Positions 30,853 through 41,025 are shown, numbered from the stretch's first letter. The stretch: DNA of 64,000 nt from a bacterium D16-76 (GCA_009917445.1 QZEE01000008.1:1-64000), one strand, 5' to 3'. Notes: generated from the sequence alone by a model not told the origin. A program made the numbers and translations.

Positions 30853-33057
30853 TCAGGTTTCTTCGGGCATGAAGTCGATGCGGCCGGTGGCTACGTCGGC
30901 GGCGGCTACGATGATGGGGAGCTGGTCGCCCATCATGAGGACGCGGCCGGAACGGAGGTCGCGGTGGAGGATCTCGCCGTCAAATTCGAAGTCGGCGCCT
31001 TCAAAGTCGCTGAGGCTGATGAAGCCTTCGGCGTTGTTGGAGAGCTTGACAAAGATGCCTTTGGGGGTGACGCCGCTGATGACGCCTACGTGGTGTTCGC
31101 CCAGGTGGGCCCGCATGTATTCGGCCATGTAGCAGTCTTCGGCGTCACGCTCGCCGGTGACGGCGCGGACCTCGTTTTTGGAGGACTCGAAGGCCGATTC
31201 TTCGGCGAAGACGGCGTAGCGCTTGGAGAGGGTGGCTTTATCGACGCCGGCTACCAGGTCGGTGAGGATGCGGTGGATGGAGGTGTCTGGGTAGCGGCGG
31301 ATGGGGGAGGTGAAGTGGCTGTACTCCCCCAGGGCCAGGCCGAAGTGGCCCAGCTCTTTATGGTTATATTTGGCTTTTTCCATGGTGCGCAGGATGCGCT
31401 GGTTGACAAGGGAGGCCCGGGGGGTGTCTTTGACGCGGTCCAGGACGGCGGCAAAGTCCAGGGTGGTGGGGTCGCCCTTTTTCAGCTCTTTACAGGGGAT
31501 GCCCAGCTTGTCCAGGAGCTCGTAGAGCTCGACCACGCGGTCGGGCTGGGGGCGCTCGTGGACGCGGTAGAGGAAGGGGATGCCGGCGTCTAGGGAGGCG
31601 CGGGCGGCGGCGATGTTGGCGGCGATCATCAGCTGCTCGATCAGCTGTTCGGCTTCGCCCTGGGTGCGGGGCATAAGGTCGATGCAGACGCCGTCTTCGT
31701 TTAGCACGAACTTGGTCTCGTCGCTGGAAAGGTCCATTTCGCCGCGCTTTTTGGCGCGGGCCCGCAGCAGGTCTGCAAGCTCTTTGGTGCAGGCCAGGCT
31801 ATCTTTTACAGGGGCGTACTTTTCCAGGATATCGGGGGTGGCGGAGCCGTCGAAGATGGTGTTGACTTCTTTATACACGCCGCGGACTTTGGAATTGATA
31901 ACGGATTTGCAGAACTTATAGCTGGTCATTTCGCCTTCTAAGTCAAACTCCATCAGGGCGGAGAAGGTGAGCTTCTCGGTGCCGGCGTTTAGGGAACAGA
32001 CGCCATTGGAGAGGGCTTCGGGCAGCATGGGTATGACGCGGTCGGCAAAATAGACGGAGGTGCCGCGCTTGTAGGCCTCCTGGTCGATGGGGGTTTTGGC
32101 TTTTACATAGTGGGAGACATCGGCGATATGGACGCCCAGCTGGTAGCCGCGGGGGGTCTTTTGAGCGGAAACGGCGTCGTCCAGGTCTTTGGCGTCGGCG
32201 CTGTCGATGGTGAAGATGGGCCAGTCCCGCAGGTCCAGGCGGGCGTCGATGTCGGCCTGGGTGACGGCCATTTGGGAAATCTTCTCGGCCTGCTCCATGA
32301 CTTCCGGGGGGAAGACGGTGGGGATGCCGCAGCGCTCGATAATGGCGTCGGCGCAGACACGGGCGCGGCTGCCGCTGCCAAAGACAGCCTGCACCTCGCA
32401 CTGGGACCAGTCGCCCCGGGTGTCCATTTTTGGGGTGATGAGGACTTTGTCGCCGTCTTTGGCGCCGCCGGTTTTGCCGGGGAGGACCAAAAGGTCGAAA
32501 CGGACGGGGCCGTCTGGGGCGACGGCGGGGCCCTGGGGGCCTAAGCGGAAGGTGCCGGTGACCGAGCTTTGGCTGCGCTTTACCACGCGCTTGACGCGGC
32601 CGCTGGGACCGCGGTCCCGCTTTTGCAGGCCGGTGATAAGGATCTCATCGCCGATAAAGGCCCCGTTTAGGGCGCTGCCGGGGATGAAGATATCCTCGGT
32701 GCCGGATTTGGGGCGGGCGAAGCCGAATTTTTCGGAGAGGGAGACCAGGGTGGCTTCGATATCGCCGGTGCGGGGCACCAGCTGCACCCAGTGGTCTTTG
32801 TCCACCTTGATTTCGGCGGCGTCTTCCAGGGTGTGGAGGGCGTCGTAAAAGGCGGCTTTGTCGCTGATGCCGGCCTCGCGCATGAGGGATTTTGAGGGGA
32901 TGCCGTCGCCGGCGCAGCGCTTGAGGGCGGCGACGATGAGTTTTTCCTCGATGGTTTTGGCGGCGCTGGGCAGCTCGTAGGGCTGGGAGGAAGAGACGGT
33001 GCGGGGCTTGCGGCCGCTGCTCTTGAATTTCTGGTTGCCGAATTTTTTAGGTTTCAT
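30853..33057 (-). CDS. rnr: Ribonuclease R
   Basis: 734-residue 3'-5' exoribonuclease of the RNB family. A basic N-terminus (KPKKFGNQKFKSSGRKPR) and helix-turn-helix, then cold-shock domains, the RNB core with FTIDSADAKDLDDAVS (metal-binding aspartates) and HIADVSHYVK, and a C-terminal S1 domain (GVISGVTPKGIFVKLSNNAE). It degrades structured RNA and acts in trans-translation and rRNA quality control; SmpB/ssrA are not seen next to it. Start ATG has only a weak binding site. Confidence 0.95.
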   Translation of the reverse strand: MKPKKFGNQKFKSSGRKPRTVSSSQPYELPSAAKTIEEKLIVAALKRCAGDGIPSKSLMREAGISDKAAFYDALHTLEDAAEIKVDKDHWVQLVPRTGDIEATLVSLSEKFGFARPKSGTEDIFIPGSALNGAFIGDEILITGLQKRDRGPSGRVKRVVKRSQSSVTGTFRLGPQGPAVAPDGPVRFDLLVLPGKTGGAKDGDKVLITPKMDTRGDWSQCEVQAVFGSGSRARVCADAIIERCGIPTVFPPEVMEQAEKISQMAVTQADIDARLDLRDWPIFTIDSADAKDLDDAVSAQKTPRGYQLGVHIADVSHYVKAKTPIDQEAYKRGTSVYFADRVIPMLPEALSNGVCSLNAGTEKLTFSALMEFDLEGEMTSYKFCKSVINSKVRGVYKEVNTIFDGSATPDILEKYAPVKDSLACTKELADLLRARAKKRGEMDLSSDETKFVLNEDGVCIDLMPRTQGEAEQLIEQLMIAANIAAARASLDAGIPFLYRVHERPQPDRVVELYELLDKLGIPCKELKKGDPTTLDFAAVLDRVKDTPRASLVNQRILRTMEKAKYNHKELGHFGLALGEYSHFTSPIRRYPDTSIHRILTDLVAGVDKATLSKRYAVFAEESAFESSKNEVRAVTGERDAEDCYMAEYMRAHLGEHHVGVISGVTPKGIFVKLSNNAEGFISLSDFEGADFEFDGEILHRDLRSGRVLMMGDQLPIIVAAADVATGRIDFMPEET

Positions 33058-33116
33058 AATTTTATCTTTCCCGGAGAAAACTCCGCGTTAAAGGGTGTAA
33101 GGGCGGTTTTTCGATC

Positions 33117-33139
33117 AAACCTTCCCTGCGGGAAGGTTT
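33117..33139. terminator. Hairpin between murD and rnr
   Basis: AAACCTTCCC pairs with GGGAAGGTTT around TGC. The following 60 bases hold short tandem repeats (ACCTTTCTTTT twice, CAAAAAGGGCTTGTG twice). It may reduce read-through from murD into rnr on the minus strand. Confidence 0.45.
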
Positions 33140-33229
33140 ACCTTTCTTTTACCTTTCTTTTCAAAAAGGGCTTGTGTCAAAAAGGGCTTGTGGGGTTTGC
33201 GGCGATGCCCCAAGGCCTTGCCGCGGGCT

Positions 33230-34615
33230 CTAAAGGGCGTTTACAAGCTCTTTAAAGTGGCGGCCGCGGACTTCGAAGTTAGGGTAAAGGTCAAAGGCGG
33301 CGGAGGCGGGGGAGAGGGAGACGACGTCGCCGGGGACGGCCTCGCGGTGGGCCAGGGAGACGGCTTCCTCCATAGTGCCCGCGTGGAGGATGCGGGGGGC
33401 GCCGGGCTGGTAGTTGGGGGCGGCGGTGACGGCTTCCTCAATCTTGGGGGCGGTGGCGCCCAGGAGGATGAGGGTCTTTACTTTATCGCAAATGGCCGGG
33501 CCCAAGGGGGCGTAGGGGATGTGCTTGTCGTAGCCGCCGCAGATGAGAAGGATTTTCTCTTTATAAAGGGAGAGGGTGCCGGAAATGGTGCGGGTGGGGG
33601 AGCTGGCGATGGAATCGTTATAATATTTTACACCGCCGAGCTCCCGGACCAGCTCGGCCCGGTGCTCGACACCGCCGAAATCTTTTGCCACCTGGCGGAT
33701 GCTTTCGGGGCTTACATCGCCCCAGACGGCGGCGATGGCGGCCATGTAGTTTTCTACGTTGTGCCAGCCGGGAAGCTTGATATCGCGGATATCCAGGACG
33801 GCTTCGCCGTTTACGAGGATGGTTTCCCCGCTGCACCAGACGCCGCGGGGGGGCTGGTTTTGGCGGCTGAAAAGCCAGGTGTCGCCCCGGGTCTCGGCGG
33901 CAAAGGAGGCGGTGGTTTCGTTATCGGCGTTGAGCACGGTGCGGGAAAAAGCGTTCTGGTGCTGGTAGATGTTGCGCTTCGAGTCGATATACTCCTGCAT
34001 GTCCTTGTGCACGTCCAGGTGATTGGGGGAGAGGTTGGTGACCACCGCCACGTGGGGGGGCTGGCGCATGGAGATGAGCTGGAAGCTGGAAAGCTCGACT
34101 ACGGCGCAGTGGGTGGGGGCGATGGTTTCAATCTCGGGCAAAAGGGGCTTGCCGATGTTGCCGCCCAGGTGGACGGTTTTGCCCTCTGCTTTTAAAAATT
34201 CGGAGATGAGGGTGGTGGTGGTGGTCTTGCCGTCGCTGCCGGTGACGGCGTAGAGCTTGCAGGGGCAGAGGTCGAAGAAGACCTCCAGCTCGCTGGTGAC
34301 GGCCTGGCCCCTTTGGCGGGCGGCGGCAAGCTGGGGCAGGGTGTATTTCATGCCGGGGGTGCGGAAAATCACATCCTCGGACAAATTTTGCAGGTAGCTT
34401 TCGCCCAGGTGCATGGGCACGCCCAGGGCCAGGAGCTGCCGGCCGTTTTCGCCCAGCTCTTCTAAGGGGCGCTTATCACGGGCGGAGACAAGGGCCCCTT
34501 TTTCGCGGAACAGCCGGATGAGGGGCATATGGCTGCGGGCAATGCCGCAGAAGGTTACGGTTTTGCCTTGCAGGGCGTGGAAAAAATCTTCACATTTTTG
34601 GTTTTTAAAGTCCAT
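33230..34615 (-). CDS. murD: UDP-N-acetylmuramoyl-L-alanine--D-glutamate ligase
   Basis: 461 residues of the Mur ligase family: N-terminal UDP-binding domain (TVTFCGIARSHMPLIRLF), ATPase P-loop AVTGSDGKTTTTTL, catalytic VVELSSFQL and NLSPNHLDVH, and a C-terminal domain with LICGGYDKHIPYAPL. It adds D-glutamate to the peptidoglycan precursor in the cytoplasm. It lies alone from the usual dcw cluster, 16 bases after the ABC transporter gene on the same strand. Confidence 0.94.
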   Translation of the reverse strand: MDFKNQKCEDFFHALQGKTVTFCGIARSHMPLIRLFREKGALVSARDKRPLEELGENGRQLLALGVPMHLGESYLQNLSEDVIFRTPGMKYTLPQLAAARQRGQAVTSELEVFFDLCPCKLYAVTGSDGKTTTTTLISEFLKAEGKTVHLGGNIGKPLLPEIETIAPTHCAVVELSSFQLISMRQPPHVAVVTNLSPNHLDVHKDMQEYIDSKRNIYQHQNAFSRTVLNADNETTASFAAETRGDTWLFSRQNQPPRGVWCSGETILVNGEAVLDIRDIKLPGWHNVENYMAAIAAVWGDVSPESIRQVAKDFGGVEHRAELVRELGGVKYYNDSIASSPTRTISGTLSLYKEKILLICGGYDKHIPYAPLGPAICDKVKTLILLGATAPKIEEAVTAAPNYQPGAPRILHAGTMEEAVSLAHREAVPGDVVSLSPASAAFDLYPNFEVRGRHFKELVNAL

Positions 34616-34631
34616 GGGGTACCGCCTCTCC

Positions 34632-36410
34632 TTACTGGGTGTCTTCTGTATAGCTGTTGTACAAATGGTAATATACGCCGCGCTTTTCCATCAATTCCTG
34701 GTGGGTGCCCTTTTCCTCGATGCCCTTATCGGTAAGCACCAGGATGACGGTGGCCCCGCGGATGGTGGTGAGGCGGTGGGCGATGGTAAAGGTGGTGCGG
34801 CCCTTGGAGAGCTTTTCCAGGGAGGCCTGCACCAGCTTTTCGCTTTCGTTATCCAGGGCGGAGGTAGCTTCGTCCAGGATCATAATAGGCGGGTTTTTTA
34901 AGAAGGCGCGGGCTATGCTGATGCGCTGCTTCTGCCCGCCGGAGAGCTTGACGCCGCGCTCGCCTACATATGTATCGTAGCCGTTTGCGAGGCCCAGGAT
35001 GAAATCGTGTGCGCCGGCCTGGCGGGCGGCCTCCATGACTTCCTCGCGGGAGGCGCCGGGCTTGCCGTACTGGATGTTTTCAAAGACCGTGCCGGAAAAA
35101 AGGTAGACGTCCTGCTGGACAAAACCGATTTGGCCCCGCAGGGAGGAGAGGGTCACGCCCCGGACGTCCTGGCCGTCGATAAGGATGCGGCCGGTGGTTA
35201 CGTCGTAAAAGCGGGGGATGAGGTTGCAAAGGGTGGTCTTGCCGCCGCCGGAGGGGCCCACCAGGGCCACGTTTTCGCCGGGGTTTACGTGGAGGTTGAT
35301 ATGGGACAGGACCTTTTTGCCATCATCGGCATAATGGAAGCTGACGTTTTCAAAGGTGACGCTGCCTTTTTTAATAGAAAGGGGCTTTGCGCCGGGCTCG
35401 TCGAAAATCTCCACGTCGGCGTCCATGACCTGGAAGAAGCGCTCGACGCCGGTCATGCCCTGCTGGAACTGCTCGGCGAACTGCACCAGGCGGCGGATGG
35501 AGGTGATGAGGGTGCCTACGTAGAGCATATAGGCCACTAAATCGGCGGGCTGCACCTGGCCGTTGATCATAAACAGTGCGCCGGCAATGAGCACCAGGAG
35601 GTTCATGAGGCCGTCAAAGAGGCGGTTGGAGGCTTCGAACCCGCCCATGAAGAAGTAGCGTTTGCGCTTTACATTGTAAAAGGTACGGTTGCCTTTTTCG
35701 AATTTCTCGGTTTCGAGGCCTTCGTTTGCAAAGGATTTGACTACGCGCACGCCTAAGAGGCTGTCTTCGACCTGGGCGTTGATTTCGCCCAGCTGCTTGC
35801 GCTGGGAACGGAACTGCTCTTTCATCTGGTGGTTAAAGTAGATAGCCACGGCCACCATGGGGGGCACCACGGCAAAGACGATGAGGGTGAGCCAGAGGTT
35901 TACGCCGCAAAGGATGATGAAAGAGCCGAGGATCTTAATGGCGGCGATGAAGAACTCTTCGGGGCAGTGGTGGGCGAATTCGGTGATGTCGAAGAGGTCG
36001 GTGGTGATGCGGGTCATGATCTGGCCGACTTTGGTATTGTCGAAATAGTTGAAGCTGAGCTTTTGCAGGTGGGCGAACATGTCGGAGCGCATGTCGGTTT
36101 CGATGCGGGTGCCCATGATGTGGCCGATGGAGGCCATGAAGAAGTTGGCGCCGGCGTCTACCAGGCGCAGGAATAAGTAGAGGCCGCCGATTTTTAAGAC
36201 GGTGGCTACGGTGAGGGCCGCCAGGTTGTTGATGCCCATGTCGGTGATGTAGCGCACCAGCATGGGGAGGGCCAGCTCGCAGACAGTGGTGAGGGCGGCG
36301 CAGAACAGGTCGAAGGCCAGCACGGCCCGGTACTTTTTAAAGTAGGGCAGGAAGCGGCGGATGAGGCCTTTCTTCCTGGGGGGGCTGGGCTTATGGGTTG
36401 GGTTGCTCAA
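34632..36410 (-). CDS. ABC exporter, fused membrane and ATPase domains
   Basis: 592-residue half-transporter of the MsbA/LmrA type. Six membrane helices in the first 320 residues, then an ATPase with Walker A GPSGGGKTTL, signature [10 protein letters not shown], Walker B IMILDEATSALD and H-loop TIAHRLTT. It works as a dimer exporting lipids, drugs or peptides; substrate unknown. Starts with TTG behind AAGGA at a rather long spacing, so the start is less sure. Operon with murD. Confidence 0.92.
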   Translation of the reverse strand: MSNPTHKPSPPRKKGLIRRFLPYFKKYRAVLAFDLFCAALTTVCELALPMLVRYITDMGINNLAALTVATVLKIGGLYLFLRLVDAGANFFMASIGHIMGTRIETDMRSDMFAHLQKLSFNYFDNTKVGQIMTRITTDLFDITEFAHHCPEEFFIAAIKILGSFIILCGVNLWLTLIVFAVVPPMVAVAIYFNHQMKEQFRSQRKQLGEINAQVEDSLLGVRVVKSFANEGLETEKFEKGNRTFYNVKRKRYFFMGGFEASNRLFDGLMNLLVLIAGALFMINGQVQPADLVAYMLYVGTLITSIRRLVQFAEQFQQGMTGVERFFQVMDADVEIFDEPGAKPLSIKKGSVTFENVSFHYADDGKKVLSHINLHVNPGENVALVGPSGGGKTTLCNLIPRFYDVTTGRILIDGQDVRGVTLSSLRGQIGFVQQDVYLFSGTVFENIQYGKPGASREEVMEAARQAGAHDFILGLANGYDTYVGERGVKLSGGQKQRISIARAFLKNPPIMILDEATSALDNESEKLVQASLEKLSKGRTTFTIAHRLTTIRGATVILVLTDKGIEEKGTHQELMEKRGVYYHLYNSYTEDTQ

Positions 36411-36850
36411 GTTGATACACGTCCTTCTCTCCTAAATATTCTATTCAGTAAAATTATGCCATAAATGGAGGGAATAATCAAGCTTTTTCGGCCTAAAGGA
36501 AGGGAAGCGGCGGGTATGGGGCGGGGGGCATCCGCGAAGCGGGGATGGGTTCTTAGGGCCGCGCCCTAAGTGGGGTGCAGGGGCAAAGCCCATGCCGGGG
36601 TTTGGGGCGGAGCCCCGGGGTCTTGCCGCAGGCGCGGTCTTTGCGCCGGAGGCTCTAAACGCGTGGGCGGGGGTTGGGGGCAAAGCCCCCAGGTCTTTTG
36701 GAAGGGCGGGCTTGTCACCTGGGGGCCTTGACGCGGGGGGCGGGTTTGGGATAGAATGAAATAGGAAGAGGGGCGGGGAGGCTGCTTGGCTTTTGCCTGG
36801 CGGGCGCGGCAGGCAAAAGGGGCGGGGGGTATCCCACCCCTTTTGCGCTT
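36411..36850. other. GC-rich intergenic tract with repeats
   Basis: No gene supported; the open frames here are GC-driven. It holds stacked short palindromes (GGGGCGGAGCCCC, GGGGGCAAAGCCCCC, CTTAGGGCCGCGCCCTAAG at 36553-36571) like those at 24960-25060. They could act as terminators between ypeB and the ABC gene. Confidence 0.5.
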
Positions 36851-38191
36851 TTACACGGCCAGGACGCCGTGGGCGTCTTCCTGCAGAAGATAGAGCTGCT
36901 CTTCCAGGCCGGTTTCGGCGTTGATATAGCTGAGTACCTGGCGGCCGCCTTTGCCTTTGCAGGAAAACTCCCAGCAGAGGACTTCTTCCAGGCCGGGGGT
37001 GGGGATGACGGCCAGGCGGGCGGACTGCAGGGTGAGGAGGGGGCTGAGGGATTCTTCAGCCTGCCGCTGGGTAAGGGCGGGGGCCGCAAGGGCGCGCTGG
37101 TGGTGGTTCATCAGGTAGCCGGCGGCGTCGTACTCTACCAGGCCGCCCTGTTCCAGCTCTACGGAGACTTTGATAAGGTCGGGGTAACAGAGGGCTTCTT
37201 GCTGCCCGATGGCTGTGGTGGTGTGGAAATTGATGGTAAGGACACCGTCGTTTTTGACATAGTAGCTTTCCTCCATGGGGGGGAGGCCCTTTAGGGCGGA
37301 ACGGGCGGCGGTGAGGGCCTCCTCTTGGGTGAGGTTTTCGGAGCCGCGGTGTTCTTTTTTATAATAGGCGGGCTGGCCGCCCTGGCGGGTGATGTGGATC
37401 TGCTGGCCGTCCCGGCTAAACTGGAAGACCGGCAGCTGGGCCCCGCCTTCGCCGGTGAAGGTGAGGGAGGAGGGGTCGCACTGAAGGAAGGCGGCGGCTT
37501 TTTGGGCGGCCTGCTCTTGGGTGAGGGCGGGCTTGTTTTGCAGGTGCAGGGGCTGGCGCTGGGGGATGTGGTCGGAGAAGGGGCCGTCGTACAGGAGGGC
37601 GGGGATGGAGGCGAATTCTTTTGCCACGTTGTCAAAGCCGTCGTCCAGCAGGGAAAGGGGGCCGGCGCTGTCTAAGCGGTTTAAGAGGGTTTCCATCTGG
37701 TAGAGGCTGCCGCCCTCGGCGGTAAGGCGGGCCTGGATAGCGGTAAGGGAACCGTAAAGCTTTTCGGCGTATTGGGCGAGGGTGGAAAAGCCCTCTAGGT
37801 CCTCTTGGGCCAGGGGCTGGGAGGAAAAGGAACGGCGGGTGAGGGAAAGGGCGTAGTCCCCGGCCTGGGAAAGAAAGCGGCTGATGGCCTCGGTCTTTTC
37901 CTGGGAAAAGGGGAGGGTGGCCATAGCGGATTTGGCGCTGCCGCTTTGCTCTAAAAGCTGGGCGGAAAGGGCGCTTTGCATGACGGGGGTGGAGGCGTAC
38001 TGGGCTTTTTCCAGGGTGCGGCACATGCCGCCTACGCCGTCGGTAAGGTCGCCCAGGGCACGGCGGTAGCTGTACTCCAGGCGGGTGCTGCTGTGGGCCA
38101 GGGCCAGGCGGGCGTCGGCCAGGAGCCCCGCGCCCACCAGGAGCAGGGAAAGGGCAAAAGTGGTAAAGCGTATTTTAGCGCGTCGTTTCAT
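36851..38191 (-). CDS. ypeB: Germination protein YpeB
   Basis: 446 residues: an N-terminal membrane anchor or signal (FTTFALSLLLVGAGLLADARL), a helical domain, and two or three PepSY-type repeats at the C-terminus (TQEQAAQKAAAFLQCD, TQEEALTAARSALKG, LSYINAETGLEEQLYLL). YpeB stabilises the cortex-lytic enzyme SleB in the spore. The usual partner sleB is not next to it here, which is unusual. It is divergent from ruvC. Confidence 0.85.
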   Translation of the reverse strand: MKRRAKIRFTTFALSLLLVGAGLLADARLALAHSSTRLEYSYRRALGDLTDGVGGMCRTLEKAQYASTPVMQSALSAQLLEQSGSAKSAMATLPFSQEKTEAISRFLSQAGDYALSLTRRSFSSQPLAQEDLEGFSTLAQYAEKLYGSLTAIQARLTAEGGSLYQMETLLNRLDSAGPLSLLDDGFDNVAKEFASIPALLYDGPFSDHIPQRQPLHLQNKPALTQEQAAQKAAAFLQCDPSSLTFTGEGGAQLPVFQFSRDGQQIHITRQGGQPAYYKKEHRGSENLTQEEALTAARSALKGLPPMEESYYVKNDGVLTINFHTTTAIGQQEALCYPDLIKVSVELEQGGLVEYDAAGYLMNHHQRALAAPALTQRQAEESLSPLLTLQSARLAVIPTPGLEEVLCWEFSCKGKGGRQVLSYINAETGLEEQLYLLQEDAHGVLAV

Positions 38192-38351
38192 AGTACATCC
38201 TGCCTTTTTTGTAAGAATACCTGTAGTTTCAGCGGGAAGGGGCGGGAAAATTCATGGGGCGTTGGCGATTTTTTATCTGTTCAAGCCAGGCAAATTGTGG
38301 TATACTGTAATGTGATTATGCGGCCGGCTTGCGGCCCAAGGAGGGCTGCTT

Positions 38352-38849
38352 TTGCGTATTTTAGGCATTGACCCGGGGTATGCCATTGTGGGATATGGGG
38401 TCATTGAGGCGAAAAACGGGGCCTACAGGCCTGTGGAATATGGGGCGGTGACCACGCCGGCAGGGGCGGATTTTGGGCTGAGGCTTAAGGAAATCTACGA
38501 CGGGATGGCGCAGCTGCTGGACACCCTGCGGCCCCAGGCGGCTTCGGTGGAGAAGCTGTATTTTACCAACAACAAGACTACGGGCATTGGCGTGGCGGAG
38601 GCCCGGGGGGTCATTTTGCTGGCGCTGGCCCAACGGGGGGTGCCCCTGTATGAGTACACCCCGCCCCAGGTGAAGCAGGCGGTGACCGGCTATGGCAAGG
38701 CGCTGAAGCCCCAGGTGCAGGAAATGACGCGGCGATTATTGTGCCTGCCGGGGGTGCCAAAGCCGGATGACGCGGCGGACGCCCTGGCGCTGGCTATTTG
38801 CCACGGGCAGGCGGCGGGGTCGCCGCTGCGCCGGTCGCTGCTGCGGTGA
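38352..38849 (+). CDS. ruvC: Holliday junction endonuclease RuvC
   Basis: 165 residues of the RNase H fold: ILGIDPGYAIVGYGVIE with the first catalytic D, VEKLYFTNNKTTGIGVAEARG with the E, and DDAADALALAICH with the last acidic residues. It resolves Holliday junctions cut free by RuvAB. Starts with TTG six bases behind AAGGAGGG. First gene of the ruvC-ruvA-x-ruvB operon. Confidence 0.95.
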   Translation: MRILGIDPGYAIVGYGVIEAKNGAYRPVEYGAVTTPAGADFGLRLKEIYDGMAQLLDTLRPQAASVEKLYFTNNKTTGIGVAEARGVILLALAQRGVPLYEYTPPQVKQAVTGYGKALKPQVQEMTRRLLCLPGVPKPDDAADALALAICHGQAAGSPLRRSLLR

Positions 38850-38880
38850 AGGGCCCGGTTTGTGTAAGGGAGATTTTTCT

Positions 38881-39486
38881 ATGTTTTATAGTTTGACGGG
38901 GAAGGTAGTCCATACGGAGCCAGGGATGGCGGTGGTGGATGTGGGCGGCGTGGCGTTTAAGTGCGCTACGTCTATGGGGACGCTGCGGGTGCTGCAGCTG
39001 AACAAGGCGGCGACCTTGTACACGCATTTGAACGTGCGGGAGGACGCGTTGGACCTGTTTGGCTTTGCCAGCCAGCAGGAGCTGAACTGCTTTAAGCTTT
39101 TGACGGCCATTAGCGGCGTGGGGCCTAAGGTGGGGCTGGCGATTTTGTCGGAGATGGCGCCGGAAGAGGTGGCGCTGGCAGCCGCCGGGGGGGACGTGAA
39201 GCGGTTTTGCCGGGCTAACGGCGTGGGGCCTAAGCTGGCCCAGCGCATTGTGCTGGAAATGAAGGACAAGGCGGTGGATTTTTCTACCGGCGGGCTGGGC
39301 GCGGATTTTATCCAGCCGGGGGGGGGCTCGGCCTCGGGCAACGCGGCCCAGGCGGTGGAGGCCCTTACGACGTTGGGCTATTCGCCTACGGACGCGGCTG
39401 CGGCTGTGGGGCGGCTGGACAGCACTTTGCCGGTGGAGGAGCTGATCCGGCTGGCCTTGAAGGGCTTTGCCGGGAACGGGGCTTAG
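38881..39486 (+). CDS. ruvA: Holliday junction helicase subunit RuvA
   Basis: 201 residues: OB-fold (FYSLTGKVVHTEPGMAVVDV), two helix-hairpin-helix motifs (LLTAISGVGPKVGLAILSEM and RANGVGPKLAQRIVLEMK) and a C-terminal RuvB-binding domain (EALTTLGYSPTDAAAAV). The tetramer binds the junction and loads RuvB. The open frame extends upstream into ruvC, but the ATG at 38881 matches the family start. Confidence 0.95.
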   Translation: MFYSLTGKVVHTEPGMAVVDVGGVAFKCATSMGTLRVLQLNKAATLYTHLNVREDALDLFGFASQQELNCFKLLTAISGVGPKVGLAILSEMAPEEVALAAAGGDVKRFCRANGVGPKLAQRIVLEMKDKAVDFSTGGLGADFIQPGGGSASGNAAQAVEALTTLGYSPTDAAAAVGRLDSTLPVEELIRLALKGFAGNGA

Positions 39487-39496
39487 GGGGGATTTT

Positions 39497-39775
39497 ATGT
39501 GGAAAAACCTGAAGCGGTTTTTGCAGACCGCTATGGGGTCTACGGTCGGCGTATATTTGGGCCGCAGCCTTTGGCTGTGGCAGGATTACAAGGCGCGGCC
39601 CGGCCTTTATGCTATGGCTGGCTCCCCCTGGTATCTGCCCTTGCTGGCGGGGGCGCTGGTGGCGGCGGGGCTGCTTCTGGTAGAGGGCTGGGGGCTGTTT
39701 TTGGTGAACAGGCATATAAAAAAGAAGCAGGACGCCAAAGCGCCGGGCCCAGGGAAGGGGACACAGGAAGACTAG
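39497..39775 (+). CDS. Small membrane protein in the ruv operon
   Basis: 92 residues with a probable membrane helix (WYLPLLAGALVAAGLLLVEGW) and basic tail (NRHIKKKQDAK), plus a first weak hydrophobic segment. ATG follows GGGGGA. It lies 10 bases after ruvA and about 140 before ruvB, inside the operon. I do not recognise the family. Confidence 0.65.
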   Translation: MWKNLKRFLQTAMGSTVGVYLGRSLWLWQDYKARPGLYAMAGSPWYLPLLAGALVAAGLLLVEGWGLFLVNRHIKKKQDAKAPGPGKGTQED

Positions 39776-39918
39776 CCGGCTGCCCTGGGGCGGCTTGCGC
39801 CGGCTTATGGGGCTGGGCAGGATGTGGTTTTGGCGGTATGGGGCTGTGGTTCTAAAAGTTGGAGAAAAACCGACCCACTGGCTTAGGCAGCGGCGGGGTG
39901 GGAAAGGAGCGGAGCGTC

Positions 39919-41025
39919 ATGATAGAAAAAAGCGGCGGTACGGAGTATGGCATGGACTGGGACGCCCAGGATGAGCTGGACCTGGAAAACCGCCTGACCG
40001 ATACGGGCTACACGCCAGGGGACTTGGAGACTGAGAACCCCTTGCGGCCCCGGACCTTCTCGGAGTACATTGGGCAGGAGAAGGTGAAGGAGAACCTGAA
40101 GGTTTATATTGGGGCGGCGCTGAGCCGGAAGGAATCTTTGGACCATGTGCTGCTGTATGGGCCCCCGGGGCTGGGCAAGACCACCCTGGCGGGGATTGTG
40201 GCCAGCGAGATGGGCGTGAACCTGCGGGTGACAAGCGGGCCGGCTATTGAGAAGCCGGGGGATTTGGCGGCGCTGCTGACAAACCTTTCGCCGGGGGATG
40301 TGCTGTTTATTGACGAGGTGCACAGGCTTTCCCGGCAGGTGGAGGAAATCTTGTACCCGGCTATGGAGGACTTTGCCCTGGATATTATTACCGGCAAGGG
40401 GCAGATGGCGGCAAGCTACCATTTGCCGCTGCCGCGGTTTACCCTGGTGGGGGCTACTACCCGGGCCGGGCAGCTTTCGGCGCCCTTGCGGGACCGGTTT
40501 GGGGTGGTGCTGCGGCTAGAGCTTTACGACCCCCAGCAGCTGGGGCGGATCGTTACCCGCAGCGCGAAGATTTTGGGGGCGGACATTGAGGCGGACGCGG
40601 CTTTGGAGATTGCCAGCCGGGCCCGGGGCACCCCCCGCATTGCCAACCGGCTTTTGAAGCGGGTGCGGGATTTTGCGGAAGTGATGAGCGGCGGGGTGAT
40701 TACCTTGAATACCGCGAAGATAGCCTTGGACCGGATGGAGATCGACGAGCTGGGGCTGGACCAGAGCGACCGCCGGATGCTTCGGGCGATTATACAGTTT
40801 TACGGCGGGGGGCCTGTGGGCTTGGAGACTTTGGCGGCGGCTATTGGGGAAGAGGCGGTGACCATTGAGGACGTCAACGAGCCTTATTTGATGCAGGTGG
40901 GGTTCCTCTCCCGGACGCCCCGGGGGCGCTGCGCTACGGCGGCGGCTTACCTGCATTTGGGGCTGCCGGCGCCGGCTGCTTTGCAGCAGGGGGGGGCTTT
41001 GCCGGAACAGACGGTGCTGGAGTGA
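39919..41025 (+). CDS. ruvB: Holliday junction helicase ATPase RuvB
   Basis: 368-residue AAA+ motor: family mark [20 protein letters not shown], Walker [13 protein letters not shown], Walker [11 protein letters not shown], sensor and arginine finger region [20 protein letters not shown], and C-terminal winged helix ending [10 protein letters not shown]. It drives branch migration with RuvA. The ATG at 39919 (MIEKSGGTE) is chosen because a GGAG precedes it; the open frame upstream is not similar to RuvB. Confidence 0.96.
   Translation: MIEKSGGTEYGMDWDAQDELDLENRLTDTGYTPGDLETENPLRPRTFSEYIGQEKVKENLKVYIGAALSRKESLDHVLLYGPPGLGKTTLAGIVASEMGVNLRVTSGPAIEKPGDLAALLTNLSPGDVLFIDEVHRLSRQVEEILYPAMEDFALDIITGKGQMAASYHLPLPRFTLVGATTRAGQLSAPLRDRFGVVLRLELYDPQQLGRIVTRSAKILGADIEADAALEIASRARGTPRIANRLLKRVRDFAEVMSGGVITLNTAKIALDRMEIDELGLDQSDRRMLRAIIQFYGGGPVGLETLAAAIGEEAVTIEDVNEPYLMQVGFLSRTPRGRCATAAAYLHLGLPAPAALQQGGALPEQTVLE

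Noticed and set aside
38767-38880. Upstream extension of ruvA
   Set aside because: It overlaps the ruvC end in another frame; RuvA proteins start at the FYSLTG segment.
39859-39918. Earlier start for ruvB
   Set aside because: The extra 20 residues do not match RuvB and the binding site lies before 39919.
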